Notes: generated by a model not told the origin, from the sequence alone. A stretch of DNA of 31,256 bases from Enterobacterales bacterium (GCA_900768635.1 CAAGDP010000045.1:1-31256), one strand, 5' to 3'. Shown: positions 1-9,830, counted from the first letter of the stretch. A program made the numbers and translations.

Positions 1-726
1 CCGTACTTTATCTGATCGCTAATTTGGCATTTTTTAACATTTTTTAAGATTACTCTTATTCGCTTTATTTGTATTACAACTTCTTCAGTTTATTCGATCT
101 CAAATAATGCCACTTGTCACCGGCCTTTTAGTTTGTCCAAGAATCTGCTCATAAAAATTTCTCAAATGCTGATATAAAATTGCAGTATCTGTCTGCATTC
201 AGTTTTATCGTTTTATATTGATTTTAAATTGTTGATCTATTTGACATTCAAATTGTAGATCACTACTGTTCCTTTCTTTTTCTGTTATAGTTGCTTGGTA
301 GTTTGTCTGGTGGTACAGGAACACAACCTTCAGTCAATCGAGGTTGAGTGTGGTTCCCAGGATTATGTCAGGATTGAACTCAGTTTTTTCTCTGGATAAT
401 TAGTTCTGCTGAACCGCAACAGCCTCGTGACAGCAAGAGCAAGAGGTTGCAACAATCCAAGAGAGCAAGAGAGATCTGCAAAAGAAGAGAGCAGTATCCT
501 ACGGCAAAGGAAGAAAGCAGAAGAGAGGTACAATTGTAGAGAGCAACATAGCGAGAAAAAATTATGAACTAGGTTTAGGAAAATCTTATGAGCAATAAAT
601 TAGACAAACTCATAAAGCACTGACACCATATTAGACAAAAGGGATAGTGTGTGAATAGTAACTTCACAGTACAGAAGACTTATCTGTTATTACGGGAACT
701 TACTTGCCAATCCTCCTGTAATCATT
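1..726. other. Non-coding region downstream of the giant Ig-like gene
   Basis: I see no convincing gene here. The first 300 bases are AT-rich. From about 430 to 560 the plus strand is strongly purine-rich, with the heptamer GAGAGCA appearing three times. Short frames such as an ATG at 588 (11 codons) end too soon to be called genes. An 8-bp inverted pair, CTCCTGTA (713-720) and TACAGGAG (751-758), straddles the stop codon of the giant gene, but it lacks a T-run and is not a clear terminator. Confidence 0.5.
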
Positions 727-3700
727 CTATTCCTTAAGGGGAGATGAAACTACAGGAGTGGATAATCCTCCGGAATCATCCATAGCCTGCAAAGTTACCG
801 CCGGCGGTTCATTATTTTTCCGGGTGCTTTTCAAAACCGCCAGTTGCCAGGCATTGATATGAGAAATCTCACCATCTATATGCCAGATATAGGAAGTGAT
901 CCTTCCGTCAGGATCCCGGCATTGAGCACGGTACAAATAATTAAGGGCATTTTCCTCCTGACGCAATTCACATACAGGAGGTTGATTAGCCGGAACATTC
1001 AGCACCAACTCATCAAAAACATTATTTCCCAGAGTAGTTATGGCATGTGCCGTCAGGATCTGGGGACCTTCATTTAAAAAAGCTCTGGCCACTCCGGAAT
1101 CTGACGGTAAAGATTCACCGTTTACAAAATAGGAGATTTCCCGGATTTTCTCCCGGGGATGTCCTCCGGACATTCGGGCAAATATCCGGGTATTAAGAGG
1201 TGCTCGGAAACGGGTCAGAGCATACTGGGCATTAATACGAAGCTCCCGTGACGGCGGTTCCTCCATTGCAAGTAATGCATTCACTTCCCTGCTACGACCT
1301 TCCCCGTCTGCAATCACCAACTGCACCTGATATTCTCCAGGTTTATCAGCTTCAAATATACAGGATGAACTTTCCGGAATACAGTCAGCAATAAGTTCCT
1401 GACTGTCCCTGGTAACCTTCCAGATAAAAAGCAAGGGAGACTTTTCCCTGAGAGCATTTAAGGTATATAACTTTGGCTGTGCTTCCATCTGGATCTTTTC
1501 CGGAGCATAGGATAAATGAGGTTTGATTTTTAAGCTGAACTCCGGCAGATGATAAGCATGAACCTTAAACCGGCGACAAATTTTACCGGAGGAACCTCCG
1601 GCACTGGACCGGGCCTCATAGCAAATTCCGGTTTCCCCTTTCTCAATTGATACAGGAGAAGGTTGATAAGTAAGAACCGATCCCCAAACCAGGGAGGATG
1701 TGCTGTCTGCAGTAGTAAAAAATCCTTTTACCTCTCCCAGACAATTACCGGTAACTTTTGCTGAAATTAAAGCATCCTTGCCGGGTTCAATGTAGGCAGG
1801 GCCGGTGATCTGCACTTTCGGTGTGGAGGGACGCCGGAACTGTACCACATTTTTTCTGATGACTGCAGCATCCTGAGGATGTGCTGATGCCAGGGGATCA
1901 TATGCCCGAAACCAGATGCTTTTGATCCCCGGCTCGGAAGATGTCAGCTCTGCACCCTTTCCGGAAGAAAGAGTCCAGGTACGACCCTGATCATAACTTT
2001 CCTCCAGGACTAATTCTTCTGGAGTCTGCTGTTCCCCTGGAGAACTATTGCTGTCAATCTTTTCCTCCCTCTGAAAACTTGAAACGGCGTAATTAAAAGA
2101 CGCTGCCGGATAAAACCAGGCACTTTCACCGGTACATACAGTCTGCGGTCCCGGTGACGCGATTTTTGCCGTCCGGTAGGATTTAACTAAAACTGGGCCG
2201 GCACTGCTTTGCAACGCTCCTTTATCATCGTAAAGCAGAGCCCTGATTTGATAAACACCGAAATCAAATCTGTGGCTTAACATAAATTTTAATCCTGACT
2301 GTTCTACATCAGACCATAAGCCGAAGGAAACATTTGAATTTTCCTCTCCGGCGGCACTGCACTCCCTGTCACTGTTTTCACATTTGCGGATCTGCCATTT
2401 GATGGAGGAAATATTATGTCGGGAGTCTCCCGAGGAAAAACTCAATGACAAAAGAACAGACAAAGGGGCAAAACCCTTAATACGGTTGCTTTTCAGTGTT
2501 ACTCCATCTGCATAGGGCCGGATAAACTTAACCGCTACCGGCTGTGAAACTAAAGTTCTGCCTGGCAAGGAAACAGGAGATTGCAGATAAGCCCTGAAAT
2601 AAAATTCCCCCTCCTCATCCAGGGCAGGATCTACAGTCAGTCTAGAGAAATCTACAGCAACAGTTCCCCGGCCATTTTCGTCCAAAACAATTTTTGAACC
2701 TGCGGAAATCTCCCGGAACTCACTTTCTATGCTATCTGAAATAAAAGTCCCGGACTTTTCAGATTCAGATTCGGGTTCAGATACATATTCATTTGCACTG
2801 TCATTGTTATTGCTCAGGCTTTTCTGGTTTTCAGTTTTCACATCACCTTCAGGAACTATCTGATCCTCATTTTCCGTAAGAGCCTTATGGGGATTTTCCC
2901 TTGTTTGACCGGAACGTTGCTTGCTTCGATAAAACAGTTCTCCCTCCCAGCGACCGTAAACTAAAGGGTTATAACCGCCCCGAACAGAGCGATCCACAGC
3001 AACTTCAGCAATAATCCTGTCTCCGTAAATATTTTCTGACGGTATTTCCAGATAGGCCTTCAGCCCCGATACCGGAACAAAAACCACTGTCAGATCTAGA
3101 TGGGAAATTATTTCCGGAAGTTCATTATTGTTATTACCTGAGGATTGATCCTTACTCACGATCTCATAACTGTCAGGATTACGCACCTGAAAAATATGAT
3201 GACCCACATCATATAAACCGGCCTGGGAAAGATCCTGATAAACCGCCTGTTCATAAACACCGTTTTTAAGTTCCACTTCATCCCATTTTCCCTCATGGAA
3301 AAAATGCACATTAGATGCAGGGGAGGAAATACGCACTGTTCCCAGAAGAGCATTTTTTCGATCCGGATCAAGATGAACAAAAAGATGACAAAAAGAGGAA
3401 GACTCCGTACCGGAGGATGAACCGAAGGAACTGTCAGTAAACGAAGAAGCTTCCTCAGGTATAACCGCCTGACAGTTTCCTTCTTTTTCCAGAAGAGATG
3501 ATGGAATAAATTCCAAACGGGGATGAGGTAAGGGTAAAACCTCCAACTTAGTCACACCATTACCTATAACCACCTCTTTTTCCTCTCCGGTAAAAGCAGT
3601 TACCTCCCAGGAAAACTCATGTGTACCGGCTCGGAGAAATTCGCCGGTAACACCGGCGGAATTCTGATTTAAACTATAGGAAAAATCCCCGGGGAGAGAT

Positions 3701-6700
3701 TTCCAGCGGATCAGACAAAAAGACTTACCGGTCTGAAAATTCTGCAACCTTGCCTCTTCCGGTGAATTAGTAAGTTCACATATATTTTCGCCGCCCTCAA
3801 GAAGAAAGTCGTAGGTACCTCCCCGGGCATAAAGTTTTTCATCAGGGGTCCGGAGATAAAAAATATTCCGGGAAAGCCCCGAAACCTTAATGTTTTTTTC
3901 AAAAACCCCTAACAGTTCCTCTCCTTTATGATCTACCCAGTAAAGACCTGCTTTAATCGTAACATCTCCCTCCTCATGAAAACGTCCCTTTACCCCGGTA
4001 CTATCCTGAGTAAAAAGAGGAGGAAGAGATAAAAACCGGATTAGACATACCGGTTTCTCCAGTGAGGTTTGTAATGCCTGGGAATAGTCGGCGGTAAGAG
4101 TACAGCTGCCGTCATTAACCTGCCCCTGATAAGAAGCCTCCTCCAGAAGAAGAGGAAATTCCCCGGGACCTTCCAGAGTCAGCTCGGGAGTATAAAAACT
4201 GACATTAAGTCGCAGGCGGGGAGCATTATTCCCGGGTACCAGAATAACCGTATACTGTTCTTGAAGAACTGTCTTGTCATTAGCTGCAATATCTAAAAAG
4301 AATACGGGAGACTGGTTTATATTCGCCCTGTCAGAACCCCCTGAAATCCTTTCATTATTGTCATTCCGGGGCAGATCATGATAAATATCCCGATCCTCCC
4401 GGGATACCTCACCCAGTAAAGTAAGCTGTTCTCCTGAAAGATCCTGATTATTAATTTTCAGGCCACTGCCACTTTGTAAATAGGCGTAGATAGCAGTACC
4501 CTGAGGAAGCTCAGTATTTAAACGGGATAAAGCCTGGGTAAGAAAAAACGTATGACCGCTAACCCCGTCACCGGCAGCATGTTCCATAAAAGGCAATGAC
4601 AGGCTCCCCAGTTCAATCACCTGCTTATCACCGGCAATAACCAGTTTATGAACAACTTTATTGCCATAATCATCCTCTGCGCCCAGCTCAATATAACAGG
4701 AGTCTTCACTCCGGAAGCAGATATCCCTCCCGGGACTTAATCCGAAACACCCCTCTGAGGTGGAAATTACAGAAAGGAATTCCTCACCGCCGGTGAAAGT
4801 ATCTAGCAGTCTGGCAGAAATTTTAGGAGCCAGAGACTTATCATCTTTGACTGAAAACCGCACCGCTCCCGCAGAGGAAATTTCCTCCTCATCAGTAAAA
4901 TCCTTTTCCTCCGGACAAAAACTTATCCGGGGAGGAGTATGATCCTTAAAATACTTAAAGGACACTTTTTTTCGGACTTTATGTTGAGAACTGTCTGCGA
5001 CGGCGGCATCTAAAGTGTAAATCTGCCCCTGCTGATAATCCTGAAAAGGGAGAGCCAGCCGGTAGAGCCTTTCTCCTGAAGATAAAATCTTTTTAAGTTC
5101 TACCTTCCCGTTACATCCGCTTTGACACTGAGGACCGTATAAGGTGACAGTTAAATCCACCTCCTTATCCCGATCATCACCGGCCATAAGAAAAATTTCA
5201 TCTGCCGGAATTTGGGGATCAACTAAAGTCAGATCAGATGAAATTTCATTACCGGAACGGTCCTGAAAGGACAGTTCCGGAGGCAAATCAGAACAGTCAC
5301 ACCGGAAAATAATTATCACGGAAGATTTTTTTTCTCCAAGGGAAAATGCTTCTATGAGAAGTTTATGATCTTCTCCGTCAGCAAGATCCTGAGGTACCGC
5401 CACATTACATAACCCCTGACTGTTACATTCATAATCCGTTTTACTGCCGTTAAGGGTAAGAGTAATAAAGGGCTGATCATTTCCCGGGGGAACAACTTTA
5501 AATCCCAGAGCTTTCTGTAAAGTTAAAGGCCAGGAGACAGTACCGAAAGATACCGTTGCAATCTGGTCTGCACTGTTCCCGGGATCAACAGCAGTAAGTA
5601 ATTCTAGGCCGGAGGTTGCATTATCCCGGCGATATATTTCAATCCGGGGTGGAGGAGGATTATCGCAACTCAGGGTAACAATCCGGGATGAGGTATCCCC
5701 GTACTTATCCCGGGCATTTATCTCCAGAGAAAAAAAACGGTTGTAGGAAGATGAGTTATCAAGACAAATCCCTGTGGTAAACCGACACCTGCCCTCCTGA
5801 CAGGAAAGAGGAGCATCACTGCCTTCCAGAACGGCTTTCACCTGAATATCTGTTGATCCGTCCTCAGGTGATACCGCCTGTATATAATATCCCTCCTGCA
5901 AATCGGTCCCGTAGGGAACAAGAAGCCGGGAGTCGGATAAAACCTGCCCCTGGGGATCATAGACTTCAATCACCGGTGGAATACTCCGTCCCTGATAGGT
6001 AACAAACAATACAGCTGATGACTGATTGCCGAAATTATCCTGAGCTTTTACATCAATCCGCAGTTTTACCGTTCCCCGGATGCTGCTGAGCACATCATCC
6101 TTAAGAAGTAGATTGCAGGAATTTTTGGTCTTTAGCCCGCAGGAAAGTTCCCCGTTAATTTTTTCACCGCCGGTTTCTGAAAAGGAGGCAGTGATCTGAG
6201 GATGCTCATCCTTATCATCCGCTACTGTAAAGTAAAACAGCTCCGCCGGATTTGCTGGATATGCTACTGTCCCCAGATGGGATATCTTCTGATTATCCAT
6301 ATTAAAAAAAGTAATAACCGGAGGATCTTCATCCCGCAATACCGAAAATCTGAAATTTTTTTCACTCCGGTTACCTGATGCGTCCACCGCCTGGATCACT
6401 GCCGTATATTCCACACCATGAGCAATAAAACTGAAACCGGTGACAGTATAAGAATTTTCTCCGGAAGGTTTAAAGGTAATATCCCATCGTACTCCGTCAC
6501 TGCCCTGAACCGTCCCGGAAATCACCGGTTTCGGATCATTATCGTCTTTTACCCTGATTTCCAGTAATTGTTCCGGAGTTGCGGGATAAACCAGTGTTCC
6601 CAGATCTGACACCTCCTTTCCGGATTTATTCAGGATATCCAGCTCCGGGGGAACCTTATCCTGAAAAATAAAGGTAGTAACTCCTCCGTCTCTGGTTACG

Positions 6701-7101
6701 GTATTACTTCCCTGAGAGGCGGTTATCACCCAGCGGTAATCTCCGGAAAGACGTTCGGTGCCCTTAAGTTCGGACCGATTGAGACTGAACTGGTAATAAT
6801 GCTGATATGTAACTACTTTACTGCGACCAAAAGAGGTGGTTATGGTTCTCCGGGAATAGGATGATAAAGGAAGCTGATCGCCTGAACGGTACCCTGCCTC
6901 GGGAAGTTCAGCATAAAGAGAGGTTAATTCAGCATTTGCTGAGCCTGAGGGCATCATAATATCAAAAGTGATCATATTATCTTTTTCACTTTTGGAAACA
7001 GTCAGCTCTGACAAAACTGCCCATGACAAAGACGGCAGAAAGCTCACCCCAAGGGTAAAAAGGAAAATAGTACTGCTGAAGATCCGGGATATTTTCTTCA
7101 T
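727..7101 (-). CDS. Giant secreted Ig-like/PKD-like repeat protein, conjugation-associated
   Basis: The product has 2124 residues and an N-terminal signal peptide (positively charged start, hydrophobic residues 8-28, cleavage probably after SLSWA). After a unique N-terminal domain (about 30-150) it carries a series of Ig-like repeats. Each opens with PPEL, PPVI or PPRI (first at 151, second at 260, continuing to about 820), and several share a G-T-L/V-x-YPA-P segment and an acidic V-x-DD-x-D strand. A second repeat type, with a C-x-IR-x-x-SLP core, occurs twice in the middle. A Ser/Glu/Asn-rich linker follows, then PKD-like domains to the C-terminus. Scattered Cys pairs suggest disulfides in the periplasm or outside the cell. 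Very large bacterial Ig-like (Big) proteins are encoded on IncHI and IncA/C plasmids, and in IncHI they are needed for conjugation; a role at the cell surface during mating is inferred. Membership of DUF4165 is possible but unproven. The start is the ATG with GGGAG nine bases upstream. Confidence 0.7.
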   Translation of the reverse strand: MKKISRIFSSTIFLFTLGVSFLPSLSWAVLSELTVSKSEKDNMITFDIMMPSGSANAELTSLYAELPEAGYRSGDQLPLSSYSRRTITTSFGRSKVVTYQHYYQFSLNRSELKGTERLSGDYRWVITASQGSNTVTRDGGVTTFIFQDKVPPELDILNKSGKEVSDLGTLVYPATPEQLLEIRVKDDNDPKPVISGTVQGSDGVRWDITFKPSGENSYTVTGFSFIAHGVEYTAVIQAVDASGNRSEKNFRFSVLRDEDPPVITFFNMDNQKISHLGTVAYPANPAELFYFTVADDKDEHPQITASFSETGGEKINGELSCGLKTKNSCNLLLKDDVLSSIRGTVKLRIDVKAQDNFGNQSSAVLFVTYQGRSIPPVIEVYDPQGQVLSDSRLLVPYGTDLQEGYYIQAVSPEDGSTDIQVKAVLEGSDAPLSCQEGRCRFTTGICLDNSSSYNRFFSLEINARDKYGDTSSRIVTLSCDNPPPPRIEIYRRDNATSGLELLTAVDPGNSADQIATVSFGTVSWPLTLQKALGFKVVPPGNDQPFITLTLNGSKTDYECNSQGLCNVAVPQDLADGEDHKLLIEAFSLGEKKSSVIIIFRCDCSDLPPELSFQDRSGNEISSDLTLVDPQIPADEIFLMAGDDRDKEVDLTVTLYGPQCQSGCNGKVELKKILSSGERLYRLALPFQDYQQGQIYTLDAAVADSSQHKVRKKVSFKYFKDHTPPRISFCPEEKDFTDEEEISSAGAVRFSVKDDKSLAPKISARLLDTFTGGEEFLSVISTSEGCFGLSPGRDICFRSEDSCYIELGAEDDYGNKVVHKLVIAGDKQVIELGSLSLPFMEHAAGDGVSGHTFFLTQALSRLNTELPQGTAIYAYLQSGSGLKINNQDLSGEQLTLLGEVSREDRDIYHDLPRNDNNERISGGSDRANINQSPVFFLDIAANDKTVLQEQYTVILVPGNNAPRLRLNVSFYTPELTLEGPGEFPLLLEEASYQGQVNDGSCTLTADYSQALQTSLEKPVCLIRFLSLPPLFTQDSTGVKGRFHEEGDVTIKAGLYWVDHKGEELLGVFEKNIKVSGLSRNIFYLRTPDEKLYARGGTYDFLLEGGENICELTNSPEEARLQNFQTGKSFCLIRWKSLPGDFSYSLNQNSAGVTGEFLRAGTHEFSWEVTAFTGEEKEVVIGNGVTKLEVLPLPHPRLEFIPSSLLEKEGNCQAVIPEEASSFTDSSFGSSSGTESSSFCHLFVHLDPDRKNALLGTVRISSPASNVHFFHEGKWDEVELKNGVYEQAVYQDLSQAGLYDVGHHIFQVRNPDSYEIVSKDQSSGNNNNELPEIISHLDLTVVFVPVSGLKAYLEIPSENIYGDRIIAEVAVDRSVRGGYNPLVYGRWEGELFYRSKQRSGQTRENPHKALTENEDQIVPEGDVKTENQKSLSNNNDSANEYVSEPESESEKSGTFISDSIESEFREISAGSKIVLDENGRGTVAVDFSRLTVDPALDEEGEFYFRAYLQSPVSLPGRTLVSQPVAVKFIRPYADGVTLKSNRIKGFAPLSVLLSLSFSSGDSRHNISSIKWQIRKCENSDRECSAAGEENSNVSFGLWSDVEQSGLKFMLSHRFDFGVYQIRALLYDDKGALQSSAGPVLVKSYRTAKIASPGPQTVCTGESAWFYPAASFNYAVSSFQREEKIDSNSSPGEQQTPEELVLEESYDQGRTWTLSSGKGAELTSSEPGIKSIWFRAYDPLASAHPQDAAVIRKNVVQFRRPSTPKVQITGPAYIEPGKDALISAKVTGNCLGEVKGFFTTADSTSSLVWGSVLTYQPSPVSIEKGETGICYEARSSAGGSSGKICRRFKVHAYHLPEFSLKIKPHLSYAPEKIQMEAQPKLYTLNALREKSPLLFIWKVTRDSQELIADCIPESSSCIFEADKPGEYQVQLVIADGEGRSREVNALLAMEEPPSRELRINAQYALTRFRAPLNTRIFARMSGGHPREKIREISYFVNGESLPSDSGVARAFLNEGPQILTAHAITTLGNNVFDELVLNVPANQPPVCELRQEENALNYLYRAQCRDPDGRITSYIWHIDGEISHINAWQLAVLKSTRKNNEPPAVTLQAMDDSGGLSTPVVSSPLKE

Positions 7102-7237
7102 GGATTAAGACTCCCACAGGACAGGATAAAGTGATTTGCCGGTATGGCAAACAAACACAGAAATTTTTCAGAACATTACCGGTCTGACTTAAAGGTAGGG
7201 ACACAACGCATTTATGACAGTTACATAACACCGGATA

Positions 7238-7260
7238 TCCCTGAAAAAATTTTTCAGGGA
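7238..7260. promoter_or_regulatory. Perfect 11-bp dyad in the divergent promoter region
   Basis: The arm TCCCTGAAAAA is followed by one central base and its exact complement TTTTTCAGGGA. It lies in the 349-base gap between the giant gene (minus) and the AcaB-like gene (plus). With a one-base centre it cannot form a normal terminator loop, so a binding site for a dimeric regulator is more likely. A further half-site (ATTTCAGG) lies a few bases to the right. The remainder of the gap shows a good ribosome binding site at 7441 but no clear sigma-70 promoter. Confidence 0.45.
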
Positions 7261-7450
7261 CGAAAATCAATTTCAGGTAAAACCCCCACCGGAATTTTCC
7301 ATCCCTGATAACCAAAAGTTAAGTCTATATCTTCTGGTAAATATTCCTGACCCGACTCGGGACTGCCGGGGAGAAAATCGGTCTGAAAACACTGACGGTT
7401 GGGACTAGGATTAATCAGTTTTAGTTATGTTGAAATAATCAGGAGACACA

Positions 7451-8572
7451 ATGAGTAGCATTTCTGAATCTGTTGTTCCGGAAGAAAATGAAAATTTGAA
7501 ACAGGGGATGGAGTTAAGCAGGACTGAGCAATCTGCTTCCGCTATTACGGCCCTGGAAAGTTCAGCAACCTGGGATAATAAGGTTTTATCCTCATCAAAC
7601 ACCTGTACAGAAGAAGATAATAATATTCATCCGAAAGGATCAGGATCTGAACATAATACTCAGGAAACTGCTGTTTACAGTGTTCGACCAGAAATGACGG
7701 GAAAAGAGGATCACCTGAATTCAGGAGAAAATGATCTTAATATAGGGCAGGATAAAAACCCGTTGGAAAGTTCTGACCTCGATATGGCAGCCATTAATAC
7801 ACCTTTAACTCAGAAAAAATCCGGAACAGAAAAAAACATAACTTTGTCAATTAATGACAAATCCGTAGCCGGCACCATTAAATCAGGATCCGGCAATGCC
7901 CAATCCCCGTCAGGGAACAGCAAGCCCGGATCGGGTAAATCCAAATCAAAATTTGCAGGAGCTTCTGCAGATGATATTGTGATTGTGGGTGGAAAATCAT
8001 CCCTCTATTCCACTGCCTATGTCTTACGGAAAATAACCCTTAATACAGAAAATGCCATCCGTTTTTTCCGGAAAAGCACCTTTGCCAGAATTAATAATTG
8101 CTTATTTAATCTCTGTCTTATCCTGCCTATTCATTTAAGCGATGAGGACTATCGGGAAGTTTATACAAACCTGAATGAACTTTTTTCCCGGACGGAACTT
8201 CAGCTTAAGGACGGTCTGGAAAAAATTTCGGATCTTCTCCGCAGGAACCAGCTGTCAACCGGTCAGGTTCATTACACTGCGCCACTTAATTTGGAGCTGA
8301 AATTACGCACCCCTCTATCTCAGCGGTACCTTGATATGTTATTAATACTGGATCGGCTGATTTCAGCCATAGATGAGGCCATGAATGCGGGAATAATCCA
8401 GAATCCCAAGGATGCAGTGCGGCTTAAACATCGTTGGGAGCAGGCTTTGTATCAGTTTTCTGGGGAGATCCGCAGTCTGGATATTGCCACTGACAGAAAA
8501 GTAAAATCCCTGATGAAAAAAGTTCAGGACTCTGAGCAGAGTGACAAGACAAAACCCTTAAACAACCGCTGA
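7451..8572 (+). CDS. AcaB-like / PFL_4669-family (DUF1845) ICE protein
   Basis: This 373-residue protein has a low-complexity N-terminal half (about 1-170) rich in Ser, Asn, Asp and Lys, probably disordered. The folded C-terminal half (about 175-365) resembles the integrating-conjugative-element family TIGR03761/DUF1845, also named AcaB. Visible family features are an LYSTAYVLRKITLNTENAIR segment (about 183-202), a proline-bearing beta strand before 'TPLSQRYLDMLLILDRLI', and the following 'DEAMNAGIIQNP' helix-turn, matching the family's pattern of a helical segment then a GLID/GIIQ-like turn. AcaB in IncC plasmids is a DNA-binding regulator of transfer genes, so a regulatory role is inferred. 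It is the only plus-strand gene between the transfer and accessory blocks. AGGAG at 7441-7445 lies five bases before the ATG. The family call rests on pattern memory and is moderate. Confidence 0.55.
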   Translation: MSSISESVVPEENENLKQGMELSRTEQSASAITALESSATWDNKVLSSSNTCTEEDNNIHPKGSGSEHNTQETAVYSVRPEMTGKEDHLNSGENDLNIGQDKNPLESSDLDMAAINTPLTQKKSGTEKNITLSINDKSVAGTIKSGSGNAQSPSGNSKPGSGKSKSKFAGASADDIVIVGGKSSLYSTAYVLRKITLNTENAIRFFRKSTFARINNCLFNLCLILPIHLSDEDYREVYTNLNELFSRTELQLKDGLEKISDLLRRNQLSTGQVHYTAPLNLELKLRTPLSQRYLDMLLILDRLISAIDEAMNAGIIQNPKDAVRLKHRWEQALYQFSGEIRSLDIATDRKVKSLMKKVQDSEQSDKTKPLNNR

Positions 8573-8639
8573 TCAATTATCACTTTCGGAATTAGGTCAG
8601 GAGCAATTAAATTACTTTCAAAACCAGCTTATCAGCTAA

Positions 8640-8688
8640 AACAGAAGGCTCAGAATAACAAGACTGTAATCCGCCTTTATCCTGAGCC
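8640..8688 (-). terminator. Terminator-like hairpin at the end of the defence operon
   Basis: Read on the minus strand, GGCTCAGGATAA (8688-8677) pairs with TTATTCTGAGCC (8658-8647), giving a 12-bp stem with one G-U pair and an 18-base loop. It is followed by a short T-rich tail (TTCTGTTTT). It lies about 50 bases downstream of the methyltransferase stop. The loop is long and the tail interrupted, so strength is uncertain. A 12-base palindrome, CTGAAATTTCAG, sits directly beside it at about 8689-8700. Confidence 0.5.
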
Positions 8689-8736
8689 CTGAAATTTCAG
8701 TAAATTCCCTACTTTTCAATTCACTGTCACAAAAGT

Positions 8737-9717
8737 TTACTCTTCAAGTATTTTAGCCAGATTTTCAGCTATACGCCGGATCACAGATACACACACAGAA
8801 TTACCTGCCTGCTTATATAACCTGCTTGGAGCCATATCTTCAGGAAGCTTGAAATCTTTAGGGAATCCCTGGGTATTAAAACACTCATGGGGAGTCATTT
8901 TTCTTATACCATGTTTAGTCATGATAAGGCAAACATTATGGCCACCTTCTCCTTGATTTGCAGTTAATGTTGGAACTACACCACTTTTGTTTTTTCTGAC
9001 ATACCTCCTGCGCCACTGATATACAGCATTAGGATCATCCATAGCTTCTACAAGTTTTTCGTAAATATCCCCTACATATTTACCCTGAGTATAATAATAT
9101 TTTTCATCGAGTTTGGATTCAAAATCAATAATATCTTTCAGTTGAGTAGTCAATAACACAGGTAATGGGAAATCGAATTTTGATTTATCAGCTTCCTCTC
9201 TGAAAGCGATAATATAAATCCTTTCTCTGTTCTGTGGGATATTCCCAAAATTCATAGCATTAAGAACTTGATACTTAATGTATTGATATCCTGCATCCTG
9301 CAGAGAATCGATTATAATCTGGAATGTCTTGCCATTATCATGAGCAACTAGATTTTTAACATTTTCCAGAAAAACTATCCTTGGTCTCTTAACATTCAAG
9401 ATCCTCATAAGCTCAAAGAAAAGACCACTTCGAGTCAAAGATCCATCTTCATTAAATAACCCTTTCCGTTCACCTGCAACTGATATATCCGTACAGGGAA
9501 ATCCAGCCAGAGCTACATCAAAATCAGGAATTTCCTCAGGTTTAACATCGCAAATACTTCGATTATCGACTTTAATTTTAAAATTGAGTTCATAAGTTTT
9601 AACTGGATATTGATCAATTTCATTAGCATAAATTACATCAAATACTCCTGTTGATTCGAAACCTATATCAATTCCACCTACCCCTGCAAAGAAAGAAGCG
9701 CACTTTAACTTATTCAT
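8737..9717 (-). CDS. DNA (cytosine-5-)-methyltransferase
   Basis: This 326-residue enzyme should transfer a methyl group from S-adenosylmethionine to C5 of cytosine at a specific site. All main C5-MTase motifs are visible: motif I FFAGVGGIDIGFE (9-21), motif IV with the catalytic cysteine GFPCTD (72-77), motif VI ENV (118-120), motif VIII QNRERIY (162-168), a target-recognition region (about 190-270) and motif X with GNSV near 308. The start is set at the ATG at 9717, preceded by GGGA six bases upstream; the frame extends to a TTG at 9771, but that adds 18 unlikely residues. It is the last gene of the five-gene defence operon and would protect host DNA from the partner nuclease. Its specificity cannot be read from the sequence. 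The gene is AT-rich like its operon partners and unlike the tra genes. Confidence 0.93.
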   Translation of the reverse strand: MNKLKCASFFAGVGGIDIGFESTGVFDVIYANEIDQYPVKTYELNFKIKVDNRSICDVKPEEIPDFDVALAGFPCTDISVAGERKGLFNEDGSLTRSGLFFELMRILNVKRPRIVFLENVKNLVAHDNGKTFQIIIDSLQDAGYQYIKYQVLNAMNFGNIPQNRERIYIIAFREEADKSKFDFPLPVLLTTQLKDIIDFESKLDEKYYYTQGKYVGDIYEKLVEAMDDPNAVYQWRRRYVRKNKSGVVPTLTANQGEGGHNVCLIMTKHGIRKMTPHECFNTQGFPKDFKLPEDMAPSRLYKQAGNSVCVSVIRRIAENLAKILEE

Positions 9718-9731
9718 AAAGATTCCCAAAC

Positions 9732-9746
9732 GCAGCGGCGTGCTGC
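9732..9746 (-). promoter_or_regulatory. GC-rich hairpin in the methyltransferase leader
   Basis: GCAGC and GCTGC arms flank a GGCGT loop, ending 15 bases before the methyltransferase ATG and just upstream of its GGGA ribosome binding site. It stands out in an otherwise AT-rich 113-base gap. It could fold in the mRNA or contain recognition sites through which the enzyme represses itself; both are inferences. Confidence 0.35.
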
Positions 9747-9830
9747 TTAATAATATGGAAATTATAAACAATATAATAATCTATGGCAACGCTAAACATC
9801 AGGCAAATTAACTTCACAGTTAATAATATT

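Noticed and set aside
588..655. Possible frameshifted remnant of a coding sequence (NKLDKLI then KALTPY in another frame)
   Set aside because: Too short to identify any family; a chance reading cannot be excluded.
3156..3380. Short frames inside the giant gene on both strands
   Set aside because: They are shadows of the long coding frame without ribosome binding sites.
9718..9771. Extension of the methyltransferase to a TTG at 9771
   Set aside because: C5 methyltransferases begin a few residues before motif I; the extra 18 residues are atypical and run through the GC-rich hairpin. ATG at 9717 has GGGA upstream.
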